18,428 nt of DNA from Candidatus Neomicrothrix sp. UBA4742 (GTDB taxonomy: Bacteria > Actinomycetota > Acidimicrobiia > Acidimicrobiales > Acidimicrobilacustridaceae): positions 1-18,428 of the forward strand of contig DHIQ01000039.1 in assembly GCA_002403895.1 (NCBI GenBank), in the 5' to 3' direction. The position numbers and the translations under genes were made by a program. Numbering within the stretch: position 1 is the stretch's first letter; the number at the start of each line of letters is the position of its first letter. The notes under the pieces were generated by a model. That model was not told the DNA's origin. It saw only the letters and a program-made list of their open reading frames with translations, and made no database searches. This document shows positions 1 to 7,082 of this stretch, piece after piece.

Positions 1-1117
1 CTGACTCTCTGGCACCGCCTGCGGTGGTTCCGGCTTCGCCGATTTGGGTGTCATCGGTTGGTGCTGCTCCGGCTGGCGCCTGCGCAGCGTTGAGAGCTGT
101 CAGGATGCGCTCGGCGCGGAAGCGGAGCTCGTCGAGGGGAACGGTGGCCATGCGCCAGAAGGCGATGTCGTCGCCGTCGCGACGGAGGTAGGCCAGGGCC
201 GTGTCCTGGATAGCGGCCAGCACCAGGCTGCCGGGTCGGAGGGTTCGAGCGAGCGGGTGGCGGCCGCAGGCGTCGACCAGTTCCCTGCGCCCGGCGATGA
301 TGCCGGCCTGCGGACCGCCGAGCAGCTTGTCCCCCGAGAAGATGACGAGGTCGGCGCCGGCCTCGAGAGTCTGGCGGGCGGCCGGCTCATCGCCCAGCCA
401 GGTCGGGCGCGATGGCAGCCAGGGACAGGCGGCATCGAGCAGGCCCGATCCGATGTCGGCCACCACGGGCACGCCCATCCCGGACAACGCGCCGATGTCG
501 ACTTGTTCGGTAAAGCCGGTGATCCGGTAGTTCGATTGGTGCACCTTCATGACCAGGGCCACATCGGCGTTGGTGTCAGCGACGGCCCGGGCGAAGTCGG
601 CCGGCCTGGTCCGGTTGGTGGTTCCCACCTCCACCAGCCGGGCTCCCGACTCGGCCATGACTTCCGGAACCCGGAAGCCTCCTCCGATCTCGACCAGCTC
701 GCCCCGTGACACCGCGACGCCCCGCCCGCGGGCCAGGGCGGCCAGGACCAGGAGTACGGCGGCGGCGCCGTTGTTGACCACCATGGCTCCCTCGGCGCCA
801 CAGGCGCGCGCTACCAGGTTGCCGGCATGAGCCTGGCGTGACCCTCGCTCCCCCGTGGTCAGATCCAGTTCCAGGTTGCGGTAGACGGCGGCGTGGTCTG
901 CCGCCACCGGCGCCCTTCCGAGGTTGGTGTGCAACAGCACGCCGGTGGCATTGATCACCGGCTGGAGCAAGGCCCGCGCCAGCCGTTCGGCCTCGTCGCG
1001 CGCTCCGTCGGGGTCGCCCGCGGCGATGGCGGAGCGGGCCGCGTCGACCAACAGCGGGTGGGGGAGACCGGTGTCGGCCAGTGATCGGGCGAGGCGATCC
1101 ACCGAGGGAGGGCGCAC
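1..1117 (-). CDS. selA: L-seryl-tRNA(Sec) selenium transferase SelA, C-terminus cut by window edge
   Basis: SelA is the cytoplasmic PLP enzyme that converts seryl-tRNA(Sec) to selenocysteinyl-tRNA(Sec) using selenophosphate. The reading frame runs from a GTG at 1117 (an in-frame TAG lies just upstream at 1129-1127) to the left edge without a stop. That gives about 372 codons, against roughly 460 in the family, so the last part is missing. Family landmarks are the N-terminal PPSVDRLA segment, HTNLGRAPV near residue 60, VNNGAAAVLL, the VGTTNRTR loop, and SGDKLLGGPQAGII, whose Lys264 matches the Schiff-base lysine. The last visible part, after the FWRMATVP segment, is an Ala/Gly/Thr-rich stretch that looks like a variable linker. 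The gene is divergent from fxsA. selB would be expected further left but is outside the window. Seen: motifs and frame. Known: the family reaction. Inferred: the organism makes selenoproteins. Confidence 0.95.
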   Translation of the reverse strand, partial: MRPPSVDRLARSLADTGLPHPLLVDAARSAIAAGDPDGARDEAERLARALLQPVINATGVLLHTNLGRAPVAADHAAVYRNLELDLTTGERGSRQAHAGNLVARACGAEGAMVVNNGAAAVLLVLAALARGRGVAVSRGELVEIGGGFRVPEVMAESGARLVEVGTTNRTRPADFARAVADTNADVALVMKVHQSNYRITGFTEQVDIGALSGMGVPVVADIGSGLLDAACPWLPSRPTWLGDEPAARQTLEAGADLVIFSGDKLLGGPQAGIIAGRRELVDACGRHPLARTLRPGSLVLAAIQDTALAYLRRDGDDIAFWRMATVPLDELRFRAERILTALNAAQAPAGAAPTDDTQIGEAGTTAGGARES

Positions 1118-1129
1118 GCCGTCACACTA
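1118..1129 (-). promoter_or_regulatory. Leaderless-type promoter of selA (-10 TAGTGT)
   Basis: On the minus strand the hexamer TAGTGT (1129-1124) is followed by six bases and then the GTG start at 1117. No Shine-Dalgarno sequence is present. This matches the TANNNT-N6-8-RTG arrangement of leaderless genes. No convincing -35 box is visible. Confidence 0.5.
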
Positions 1130-1178
1130 CGGCGACGCCAGCCGGCACTCCCGGCGGACGGCTCGAAGGCATCGCCGG

Positions 1179-1191
1179 TAGGCTGGTCCCC
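1179..1191 (+). promoter_or_regulatory. Leaderless-type promoter of the fxsA operon (-10 TAGGCT)
   Basis: TAGGCT at 1179-1184 is separated by seven bases (GGTCCCC) from the GTG at 1192. There is no Shine-Dalgarno sequence. The element decides the start codon of the FxsA gene and probably drives the three-gene operon. Confidence 0.55.
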
Positions 1192-1710
1192 GTGCTTGTG
1201 GCGCTGGTGATGTTCGTCGTGTGGTCGATCATCGAGTTGTTCGTGATGGTGCAGATCGCGAGCGAGATCGGGGTGCTGCCCACCATCCTGGCAGTGGTGG
1301 CCATGAGCGTGGCGGGCCTGTGGTTGATGAAGGTCGAAGGCCTGGGCGTCCTGCGCCGACTGACCGGCCAACTCGACCGTGGAGAACTCCCGACCGACGA
1401 GGTCGTGAACGGCGCCCTGATCGTGATCGGCGGGCTCCTCATGTTCATCCCCGGGTTCGTGACCGGCGCGGTGGGCCTGCTGTTGTTGTTGCCCCCCGTG
1501 CGGGCCCTCGTGCGCCCCATGGTGGTGGCTCGAGCCAAGCGGCGCCTCGACACCGGGCGCACCCGCTTCACCGTGTTCTCCGGTGGGTTCGGCGGCGGTT
1601 TCCCCTCGGCTGGGCGCGGTGGTCGGGTGTACGACGCCGACTCGCACCTGGATCAATCCAGGTCCGACCCCGGGCCGGGCTCGACCGGCCGGCCGGAGCT
1701 GGGTTCATGA
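1192..1710 (+). CDS. fxsA: FxsA-family inner-membrane protein
   Basis: This is a 172-residue membrane protein of the FxsA family. E. coli FxsA is known for relieving F-plasmid exclusion of phage T7 when overproduced; its ordinary role is not known. The protein starts with a hydrophobic helix (residues 1-25, rich in V, I, L and F). A second helix follows (about 26-45, IGVLPTILAVVAMSVAGLWL), then a basic and acidic loop typical of the family (VEGLGVLRRLTGQLDRGELP). Next comes the helix pair around LIVIGGLLMFIPGFVTGAVGLLLLLPPVR. The tail is polar and glycine-rich. The GTG at 1192 is chosen because it begins the first hydrophobic helix and sits seven bases after TAGGCT. The longer frame from 1081 would add a charged, non-membrane stretch. 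Its stop overlaps the next gene's start as ATGA. Confidence 0.85.
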   Translation: MLVALVMFVVWSIIELFVMVQIASEIGVLPTILAVVAMSVAGLWLMKVEGLGVLRRLTGQLDRGELPTDEVVNGALIVIGGLLMFIPGFVTGAVGLLLLLPPVRALVRPMVVARAKRRLDTGRTRFTVFSGGFGGGFPSAGRGGRVYDADSHLDQSRSDPGPGSTGRPELGS

Positions 1711-2672
1711 CCGATGTCCCCGTGCGCGACGCCGCCACGGTGATGTTGGTGCGTGACACCCCTGATCTGGGGGTCATCCCTGACGGGGAGAGCCGGCTCG
1801 AAGTCTTCATGCTGCGGCGCAACCTGAACTCTGACTTCGTGGGCGGGGCCTACGTTTTCCCCGGCGGCGGCGTCGATGACCACGACCGCCACGCCAACCT
1901 CGAGCCGCTCTGTCGAGGACGCAGCGACGCCCACGCCTCGGCCCAACTGGGCATCGACGGGGGTGGGCTCGCGTTCTGGGTGGCCGCCATTCGCGAGTCC
2001 TTCGAGGAAGCCGGTGTGCTGCTGGCCTACGGACCGGACGGTGAGATCATGCGCCTCGACGAGCGGGACACCGTCGCCCGGTTTGTGGGCCATCGTCAGG
2101 CGGTCGACGGTGGCGAGCGACGCTTGGTCGAGGTCTGCATCGAAGAAGGGCTGCAGCTCGCCGTCGACTCGATGTATTACTTCTCCCACTGGATCACGCC
2201 GGAGGGCGCGCCGCGCCGCTACGACACGAGGTTCTTCGTGGCCCGGGCCCCGACCGCCCAGGTGCCGATTCACGACGACCACGAGGTCATCGCCAATCTG
2301 TGGGTGCGACCGGCCGATGCGCTGGCCCGACACCGGGCAGGGGAGTTCGAGATGATCTTCCCTACCATCCGCTCCCTGATGGCACTCGAGCGCTTCGCCT
2401 CCGCCGGTGACCTGCTCGACGCGGCGGTGGCCATCGCCGAGGTGCCGACCATCGTGCCCCGCATCGTCGAGGACGAGGGCGGTCTGCGCATCGTCCTACC
2501 CGGCGACGACGGCTACGACGATCTGGTGTCGGCCAACCTGACCAGCGACATCCCGCTGACGGCGGTGGCCTCGGCGGTGGCCTCGTCTAGCGCTGAGTCT
2601 TCGCCTTCCGATCTGGCCGGTACGGCCCCGACACCGGGAGGTGGACCGCATGCCCCGTCGCAAGCCTCCTGA
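1707..2672 (+). CDS. Nudix hydrolase with an interrupted Nudix box, NUDT19-like
   Basis: This is a 321-residue Nudix hydrolase; such enzymes cleave a nucleoside diphosphate linked to another moiety. The protein has an N-terminal strand (RDAATVMLVRD), FMLRRN, then VGGAYVFPGGGVDDHD (about residues 50-65). The second half of the Nudix box, RESFEEAGVLLA, comes only about 35 residues later. An inserted Nudix box of this kind is a feature of the NUDT19 (RP2p) group, whose animal members hydrolyse CoA and acyl-CoA. A CoA-type substrate is therefore inferred, not shown. The C-terminal tail of about 40 residues is Ser/Ala/Pro-rich and low in complexity. The gene overlaps fxsA by ATGA, with GGAG at 1695-1698 eight bases before the ATG. 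It overlaps the following MBL gene by 23 bases, so the three genes are probably translated together. Confidence 0.85.
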   Translation: MTDVPVRDAATVMLVRDTPDLGVIPDGESRLEVFMLRRNLNSDFVGGAYVFPGGGVDDHDRHANLEPLCRGRSDAHASAQLGIDGGGLAFWVAAIRESFEEAGVLLAYGPDGEIMRLDERDTVARFVGHRQAVDGGERRLVEVCIEEGLQLAVDSMYYFSHWITPEGAPRRYDTRFFVARAPTAQVPIHDDHEVIANLWVRPADALARHRAGEFEMIFPTIRSLMALERFASAGDLLDAAVAIAEVPTIVPRIVEDEGGLRIVLPGDDGYDDLVSANLTSDIPLTAVASAVASSSAESSPSDLAGTAPTPGGGPHAPSQAS

Positions 2673-3522
2673 GGCCGTCGATCCGGGCGAAGAGCCGCCG
2701 GCGCCGCCGCCGCTGGTGCCGGGTGTGGCGCGAGCCCTCAGCCCGCTCGTGCGTCGCATCGTGGCCCCGAACCCCGGGCTGATGACGGGGCCGGGAACCA
2801 ACACCTACCTGGTCGGCATTGATGAAATCGCGGTCATCGATCCCGGCCCCGACGCCGCCGAGCATCTCGACGCCATCGCCGGGTGTGGTGGCGACCGCAT
2901 CCGCTGGATCGTGTGCACCCACACCCACCCCGACCACTCGCCGGGCGCCGCCGGGCTCAAGGCCCGCACCGGCGCCGAGGTCATGGCCTGGGATTCGCGC
3001 GATGGGCTCGAGGTGGACCAGAAGATCAAGGGCGGGTTCCGGATCGAGGCCACCGAGTTCCGCCTCCTGGCCGTCCACACGCCGGGGCACGCCTCGAACC
3101 ATCTGTGCTTCCTGCTGGAAGAGGAGCACATGCTCTTCTCCGGTGACCACATCATGCAGGGCTCGACGGTGGTCATCAGCCCGCCGGACGGCAACATGAC
3201 CCAATACCTCGAGTCGTTGGCTGCGGTGCGGGCGATCCGACTGCGCTCGATCGCCCCCGGTCATGGCCATCTCATCGAAGACCCCAAGGCGGCCATCGAT
3301 GACTACGTCGCCCACCGCCTGGCCCGTGAGCAGCAGATCCTCGCCCTGCTGGTGGAGGCGGGGACTTCCAAGATCGACGACTTGGTCGAGGTCATTTACG
3401 TCGACGTCAACCGCGAGCTGCACCCGGTGGCCAAGCGCACCGTCCACGCCCACCTGGTCAAATTGGCCAAGGAGGGCAAGGTCAAGGGCCGTTCGGTCGA
3501 CGGCAAGTGGTCGGCCATCTGA
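2650..3522 (+). CDS. MBL-fold hydrolase with C-terminal winged helix, LACTB2-like
   Basis: This is a 290-residue metallo-beta-lactamase-fold protein of the LACTB2 type. Metal-binding residues are visible: THTHPDH (His91, His93, Asp95, His96), HTPGHASNHLCF, FSGDHIMQG with the bridging Asp, and APGHGHLI with the last His. After about residue 215 comes the winged-helix-like domain typical of LACTB2 relatives (REQQILALLVEAG, RTVHAHLVKLAKEGKV). Animal LACTB2 is an endoribonuclease, but many bacterial relatives are thioester or glyoxalase-like hydrolases, so the substrate is open. The ATG at 2650 is preferred over the GTG at 2641 because GGGAGG at 2636-2641 lies eight bases before it. It is the last gene of the fxsA operon; sitting next to a possible CoA-active Nudix enzyme suggests acyl-CoA or nucleotide housekeeping (inference). 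Confidence 0.88.
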   Translation: MPRRKPPEAVDPGEEPPAPPPLVPGVARALSPLVRRIVAPNPGLMTGPGTNTYLVGIDEIAVIDPGPDAAEHLDAIAGCGGDRIRWIVCTHTHPDHSPGAAGLKARTGAEVMAWDSRDGLEVDQKIKGGFRIEATEFRLLAVHTPGHASNHLCFLLEEEHMLFSGDHIMQGSTVVISPPDGNMTQYLESLAAVRAIRLRSIAPGHGHLIEDPKAAIDDYVAHRLAREQQILALLVEAGTSKIDDLVEVIYVDVNRELHPVAKRTVHAHLVKLAKEGKVKGRSVDGKWSAI

Positions 3523-3531
3523 GGCTCGCGA

Positions 3532-3537
3532 TAGCGT
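3532..3537 (+). promoter_or_regulatory. Possible -10 box (TAGCGT) of the aldehyde dehydrogenase gene
   Basis: TAGCGT lies just after the end of the preceding gene and about 60 bases before the ALDH start. It fits TANNNT. If used, it would give a leader of about 50 bases carrying an inverted repeat and a Shine-Dalgarno site, so this unit would not be leaderless. No clear -35 box is seen. Confidence 0.35.
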
Positions 3538-3556
3538 CGCACCCACACGTCGGGCC

Positions 3557-3580
3557 GATCGGTCCGGACGCTGACCGATC
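3557..3580 (+). promoter_or_regulatory. Perfect 8-bp inverted repeat directly before the ALDH ribosome binding site
   Basis: GATCGGTC (3557-3564), an 8-base spacer (CGGACGCT) and GACCGATC (3573-3580) form a perfect dyad. It ends one base before the AGGGGG ribosome binding site. It may be a repressor operator, a leader RNA hairpin affecting translation, or a terminator of the upstream operon. There is no T-run after it, which weakens the terminator reading. Confidence 0.5.
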
Positions 3581-3581
3581 C

Positions 3582-3587
3582 AGGGGG
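3582..3587 (+). promoter_or_regulatory. Ribosome binding site that fixes the ALDH start
   Basis: AGGGGG lies nine bases before the ATG at 3597, but overlaps the alternative ATG at 3588 too closely to serve it. This favours the protein starting MAEFKLFINGKF, which is also where ALDH homology begins. Confidence 0.6.
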
Positions 3588-3596
3588 ATGCGGCAC

Positions 3597-5111
3597 ATGG
3601 CCGAGTTCAAGCTGTTCATCAACGGTAAGTTCTGCGACGCAGAGTCGGGCGAGATGTTCGAGACGTACAACCCGGGCACCGGTGAGAAGATCACCGATGT
3701 GCCCAAGGCGGGCAAACAAGACGCCATCAAGGCCATCACCGCCGCCCGCAAGGCGTTCGACGAGGGCCCGTGGCCGAAGATGAGCGGTGCCGAGCGCGGT
3801 GCCAAGCTGCGTGAGATCGCCGGTGCCATCGAGGCCAACGCCGCCGAGCTGGCCGAACTCGAAGCCCGCGACGGCGGTGGCACGATCCGCAAGGCCATGC
3901 TGGCTGACATCCCCGGGGCGCAGGGCGCCTTCGAGTGGTTCGCCCACTGCGCCGAGACCGAGCCCGACCGGGTCGATCTCGAGGGCTCGCCGTTCCCCGA
4001 GTCCACCAACTACGTCCGCTATGAGCCCCTGGGCGTGACCACCGGCATCGTGCCGTGGAACTTCCCGTTGCTCATGGCCGCCTGGAAGATCGCGCCGTCG
4101 ATCGCCGCCGGCAACTGCTCAGTGCTCAAGCCGGCGTCGTTCACGTCGCTCACCGCCCTCAAGTTGGCCGAGCTGATCGCCGAGCTGGATCTGCCGCCGG
4201 GTGTGGTCAACGTCCTCAGCGGCCCCGGGGGGACCCTGGGCGAGGAGCTGGCCTCCAACATGATGGTCGACAAGACCGCATTCACCGGCTCGACCGAGGT
4301 CGGCCGTCGGATCATGCAGCTGGCGTCGGGCAACGTGAAGTCGGTGACGCTGGAGCTGGGCGGCAAGTCGGCCAACATCGTCCTCGACGACGCCGACCTG
4401 GACCAGGCTGCCGCCGCGGTGTTGTGGGGCACCTTCCTGCACGGTGGTCAGGTGTGCGAGTCCGGCACCCGGGCGCTGGTGCAGCGGGGGATCTACGACG
4501 AGTTCGTGAGCCTGTTGGCCGACCGCGCCGGCAAGATCGTGTTGGGCGACCAGCTCGACATGGGCACGGATCTCGGCCCGCTCGTGAGTCGCAGCCAGGT
4601 CGAGACGGTGGAGCGCTACGTGGCCATCGGCAACGAGGAGGTCGGCGCGCCGATCACCGGTGGAGCCAAGCCCGAGGGACTGCCCGCCGGTCTCGACCGC
4701 GATGCCTTCTTCCAGCCGACGATCTTCACCGATGTGCCCAACTCAGCCAAGATCGCTCAAGAGGAGATCTTCGGTCCGGTGCTGTGCGTGATCCCCTTCG
4801 ATTCCGACGAGGAGGCTGTGGCCATCGCCAACGACTCCATCTACGGGCTCGGTGGTGGGGTGCAGTCGGGCAACCTGGAGCGAGCCGAGAAGGTCGCCGC
4901 CGGGATGCGTACGGGCACGGTGTGGATCAACGACTACCACATGATCGATCCCAAGCGTCCCTTCGGTGGCTACAAGCAGTCGGGCATCGGGCGCGAGCTC
5001 GGCACGCAGGGGTATGCGATCTACCGCCAGGCCAAGCACGTGCACATCAACCCCGAGGCGTCCGGGCGCGACAACCACTTCCACTACGCGGTGCTCAGCG
5101 GCAACATCTGA
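3597..5111 (+). CDS. NAD(P)-dependent aldehyde dehydrogenase family protein
   Basis: This is a 504-residue aldehyde dehydrogenase, the usual length for the family. It oxidises an aldehyde to the acid with NAD(P)+ in the cytoplasm. The catalytic residues are all visible and correctly spaced: Asn155 in VPWNF, Glu253 in LELGGKS and Cys287 in GGQVCESGTR. The Glu-Cys spacing of 34 is the canonical value. The cofactor-site segments KPASFTSLTALKLAEL and FTGSTEVGRRI are present, as are EEIFGPVLCVIPF and the C-terminal PFGGYKQSGIGRELG. The aldehyde substrate cannot be told from the sequence. The gene is probably a single transcription unit: the upstream MBL gene ends 74 bases before it, and the downstream gene is convergent with only four bases between stops. 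A hairpin-forming repeat precedes its ribosome binding site. Confidence 0.95.
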   Translation: MAEFKLFINGKFCDAESGEMFETYNPGTGEKITDVPKAGKQDAIKAITAARKAFDEGPWPKMSGAERGAKLREIAGAIEANAAELAELEARDGGGTIRKAMLADIPGAQGAFEWFAHCAETEPDRVDLEGSPFPESTNYVRYEPLGVTTGIVPWNFPLLMAAWKIAPSIAAGNCSVLKPASFTSLTALKLAELIAELDLPPGVVNVLSGPGGTLGEELASNMMVDKTAFTGSTEVGRRIMQLASGNVKSVTLELGGKSANIVLDDADLDQAAAAVLWGTFLHGGQVCESGTRALVQRGIYDEFVSLLADRAGKIVLGDQLDMGTDLGPLVSRSQVETVERYVAIGNEEVGAPITGGAKPEGLPAGLDRDAFFQPTIFTDVPNSAKIAQEEIFGPVLCVIPFDSDEEAVAIANDSIYGLGGGVQSGNLERAEKVAAGMRTGTVWINDYHMIDPKRPFGGYKQSGIGRELGTQGYAIYRQAKHVHINPEASGRDNHFHYAVLSGNI

Positions 5112-5115
5112 GCGG

Positions 5116-6207
5116 TCAGGGGACGAGGTAGAGGAGGTAGCCGGCCTCTTCGCGGCGCTCGGCGTCGCCCAGGTAGCGCAGGTGCTCGAGGTGGGCGTAG
5201 GTTTCGCTCTCGGCCATGTGGCTCCATGAGCGCTCCCGGAACAGGTCCTGCATGAGCTGGTTGACGGTGGCCCAGCCGCGGCGCTCCGAGGCCTGGCGCA
5301 ACAGCTCCAACCGCTCGGCGTGGTGTTGCTTGATGGCGTCGACCCGGCCCGCCAGGTCGTGGAAGGGATGGCCGTGGGCGGGGAGCACGGTGGTCACGCC
5401 CTCAAAGGTGGCGACGCGGTCGAGTGAGTTCAGGTAGGCCTTGAGCGGGTCACCCTCGATCAGCCCCGAGATGTGGGGGGTGATGGTGGGCAGCACATGG
5501 TCGCCCGACAGCAGCACTCCTTCTTCGGGGTCGAACAGGCACAGGTGGTCGTTGGTGTGGCCCGGGGTGTAGACGCCCACCCACTCGCGCCCGGCCAGCG
5601 TGATGCGGTCGGCATCGTCGAGGTGCACGCTCGGGTGGGGCGGCCGGAACCAGCTGAACATCTGCCGGCGGTGGGCCATGATGGTCTCTCGCTCATCGCC
5701 CTTCAGCCGTCCACTCTCACCACCCCACGGCGACGGCAGGGCGAAGCGGTCCATGAGCCGCTCCTCGTCCTCCTCGGCGGGGTCGAGCGGTTCGAGCGCC
5801 GATGAGCGTTTGTGCTCCAGTTCGCGTTCGTCGCCGTCGTCTTTCGGATCCCACCAGGTGCGGAAGAAGCTGGAGGCCACGATTTCGGCCCCCGACTCCT
5901 CGGCCAGCATGCCGGCACCGCCGAAGTGGTCGGGGTGGGAGTGGGTCACGATGACGTGGTGGACCCGCTTCATGGGGATGCCGGCCGCGTCCATGCGGCT
6001 CAACAGGGCCTTCCACGCGTCCTCGCCGGGCAGTCCCGGATCGACCAGGGCGAAGCCGTCGCCGTCCTCGAGCGCGTAGGTGTTCACGTGACCCAGGCCG
6101 GGTAGCGAGATCGGGAGTTGCAGGCGCAGGATGCCAGGTGCCACCTCGGTGATCTCGCTCGAGGCGTCCTCTTGTTCTTGTTTGGGCAGGCGGACGACGT
6201 CGGACAT
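5116..6207 (-). CDS. MBL-fold metallo-hydrolase with C-terminal helical/winged-helix region
   Basis: This is a 363-residue metallo-beta-lactamase-fold hydrolase, paralogous in architecture to the one at 2650-3522. It has HVNTYALEDGDGFALVDPG at the N-terminus. Metal-binding residues lie in THSHPDH (His89, His91, Asp93, His94), YTPGHTNDHLCLF, LLSGDHVLPT and LPAHGHPF. A charged insertion of about 65 residues lies between the first two metal motifs (rich in D, E, K and R, containing PSPWGG). The C-terminal part (AERLELLRQASERRGWATVNQLMQDL, then ETYAHLEHLRYLGDAER) resembles the winged-helix tail of LACTB2 relatives. The substrate is unknown. The ATG at 6207 is preferred over the GTG at 6216 because TAGGGT lies exactly seven bases before it. 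A 16-bp palindrome lies over the promoter, suggesting control by a TetR-type repressor (inference). Confidence 0.88.
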   Translation of the reverse strand: MSDVVRLPKQEQEDASSEITEVAPGILRLQLPISLPGLGHVNTYALEDGDGFALVDPGLPGEDAWKALLSRMDAAGIPMKRVHHVIVTHSHPDHFGGAGMLAEESGAEIVASSFFRTWWDPKDDGDERELEHKRSSALEPLDPAEEDEERLMDRFALPSPWGGESGRLKGDERETIMAHRRQMFSWFRPPHPSVHLDDADRITLAGREWVGVYTPGHTNDHLCLFDPEEGVLLSGDHVLPTITPHISGLIEGDPLKAYLNSLDRVATFEGVTTVLPAHGHPFHDLAGRVDAIKQHHAERLELLRQASERRGWATVNQLMQDLFRERSWSHMAESETYAHLEHLRYLGDAERREEAGYLLYLVP

Positions 6208-6220
6208 GCCGGCCACCCTA
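6208..6220 (-). promoter_or_regulatory. Leaderless-type promoter of the second MBL gene (-10 TAGGGT)
   Basis: On the minus strand TAGGGT (6220-6215) plus seven bases (GGCCGGC) leads to the ATG at 6207. The operator-like palindrome sits immediately upstream, in the region between the -10 and -35 positions. Confidence 0.55.
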
Positions 6221-6221
6221 A

Positions 6222-6239
6222 CTTGACCATCCGGTCAAG
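6222..6239 (-). promoter_or_regulatory. Candidate repressor operator: CTTGACC / GGTCAAG palindrome
   Basis: CTTGACC (6222-6228), four bases and GGTCAAG (6233-6239) form a perfect 7-bp inverted repeat, read on the minus strand as TTGACCGGATGGTCAA. Its size and shape fit a TetR-family operator. It lies directly upstream of the -10 box of the MBL gene and in the 47-base gap after the GNAT gene, where a bound repressor would block transcription. No regulator gene of that family is in the window. Confidence 0.6.
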
Positions 6240-6254
6240 CAAACCCGGAACTGC

Positions 6255-7073
6255 TCACTCCCGGCTGGCCGGGGGCATCTCGAGGTCCCACAGGCGTTCC
6301 ACGAACAGCGGCCGGAAGCCGAGCCGGGCGTAGAGCCGTTTGGGCCAATCGCCGGGGTCCGAGCCGATGCCGACCTCACGCGCCCCGCGGGCTCGGGCGT
6401 TGGCCACGCAGTGGCGGATGAGGGCGATGGCGATGCCGCGGCCGCGCGCCTCGGGGGCCACGAACAGGTCCTCGACCAGGCCCATGCCGTCGATCCCGGG
6501 CATGGCCGAGAACATGCCCACATCCTCGTCGTCGAGCGACGCCAGGAACGGCTGGGTCTCGGGCGTCTTGCGCCGGCGGTGCCCGACGATGGCCGCAGTC
6601 AGCGATTCGTCCCACGGGTCACGGCTTTCCTTGACCGCCTCTTCGAGGTGGTCAAGGCGGGTGAGGCGGACCATGGCCGCCCAGTCATCGTCTCCGTCGA
6701 CGGCCCGGATGGTGACGCCGGTTGGCACCGGTCGGTCGTCGCTCAGCGCCCCCGACAGCACATGCTGGAGCACCGGCGTCACCTCCCACCCGTCGAGGGC
6801 CAGGCGGGCCTCGAACGAGTGCGGCGTGTCGCCATCGACGGCCACCCGCCGGTGGGGGAGGTCGGCGTACACCTCCTCGGCCCAGGCCAGCACGCTGTCG
6901 ATCTCGTCGGGATCGGCGGCCCGCACCGCCCGGATCTGGTTGGCGTCCCACACCGTCGCCCGCTCCGGATCGACCGAGCCGATGGCGAGCGGGCTCAGCC
7001 GCGGCTCCTGGCCCAGCAGGTGATAGTGGGTCAGGGTCGCATCGACCCGTCGGCGGAGCACGTCAGCGGCCAC
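6255..7073 (-). CDS. GNAT-family N-acetyltransferase
   Basis: This is a 272-residue protein whose C-terminal half is a GNAT domain, a fold that moves an acyl group from acyl-CoA to an amine. The acetyl-CoA binding motif A is clear around residues 205-235: VEDLFVAPEARGRGIAIAL, with the R/Q-x-x-G-x-G/A signature. Motif B-like LYARLGFRPLF lies near the C-terminus. The N-terminal half (about residues 1-125) is less conserved, containing DSVLAWAEEVYADLPHRRVAV, and may be a second, degenerate GNAT-like lobe. The acceptor is unknown. The GTG start at 7073 is nine bases after the orn stop, so the gene is probably co-transcribed with orn. No strong Shine-Dalgarno site is seen. Confidence 0.85.
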   Translation of the reverse strand: MAADVLRRRVDATLTHYHLLGQEPRLSPLAIGSVDPERATVWDANQIRAVRAADPDEIDSVLAWAEEVYADLPHRRVAVDGDTPHSFEARLALDGWEVTPVLQHVLSGALSDDRPVPTGVTIRAVDGDDDWAAMVRLTRLDHLEEAVKESRDPWDESLTAAIVGHRRRKTPETQPFLASLDDEDVGMFSAMPGIDGMGLVEDLFVAPEARGRGIAIALIRHCVANARARGAREVGIGSDPGDWPKRLYARLGFRPLFVERLWDLEMPPASRE

Positions 7074-7082
7074 GGCCCTAGC

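Noticed and set aside
1..330. A frameshift in the C-terminal part of selA
   Set aside because: The Ala/Gly/Thr-rich stretch looks odd, but the frame stays open to the edge and follows directly from intact SelA motifs. A variable linker is simpler; the missing downstream sequence would settle it.
955..1656. A minus-strand open frame of about 233 codons, His/Gln-rich
   Set aside because: It is antisense to FxsA and overlaps the start of selA in another frame. The apparent His/Gln richness is the reverse complement of hydrophobic codons.
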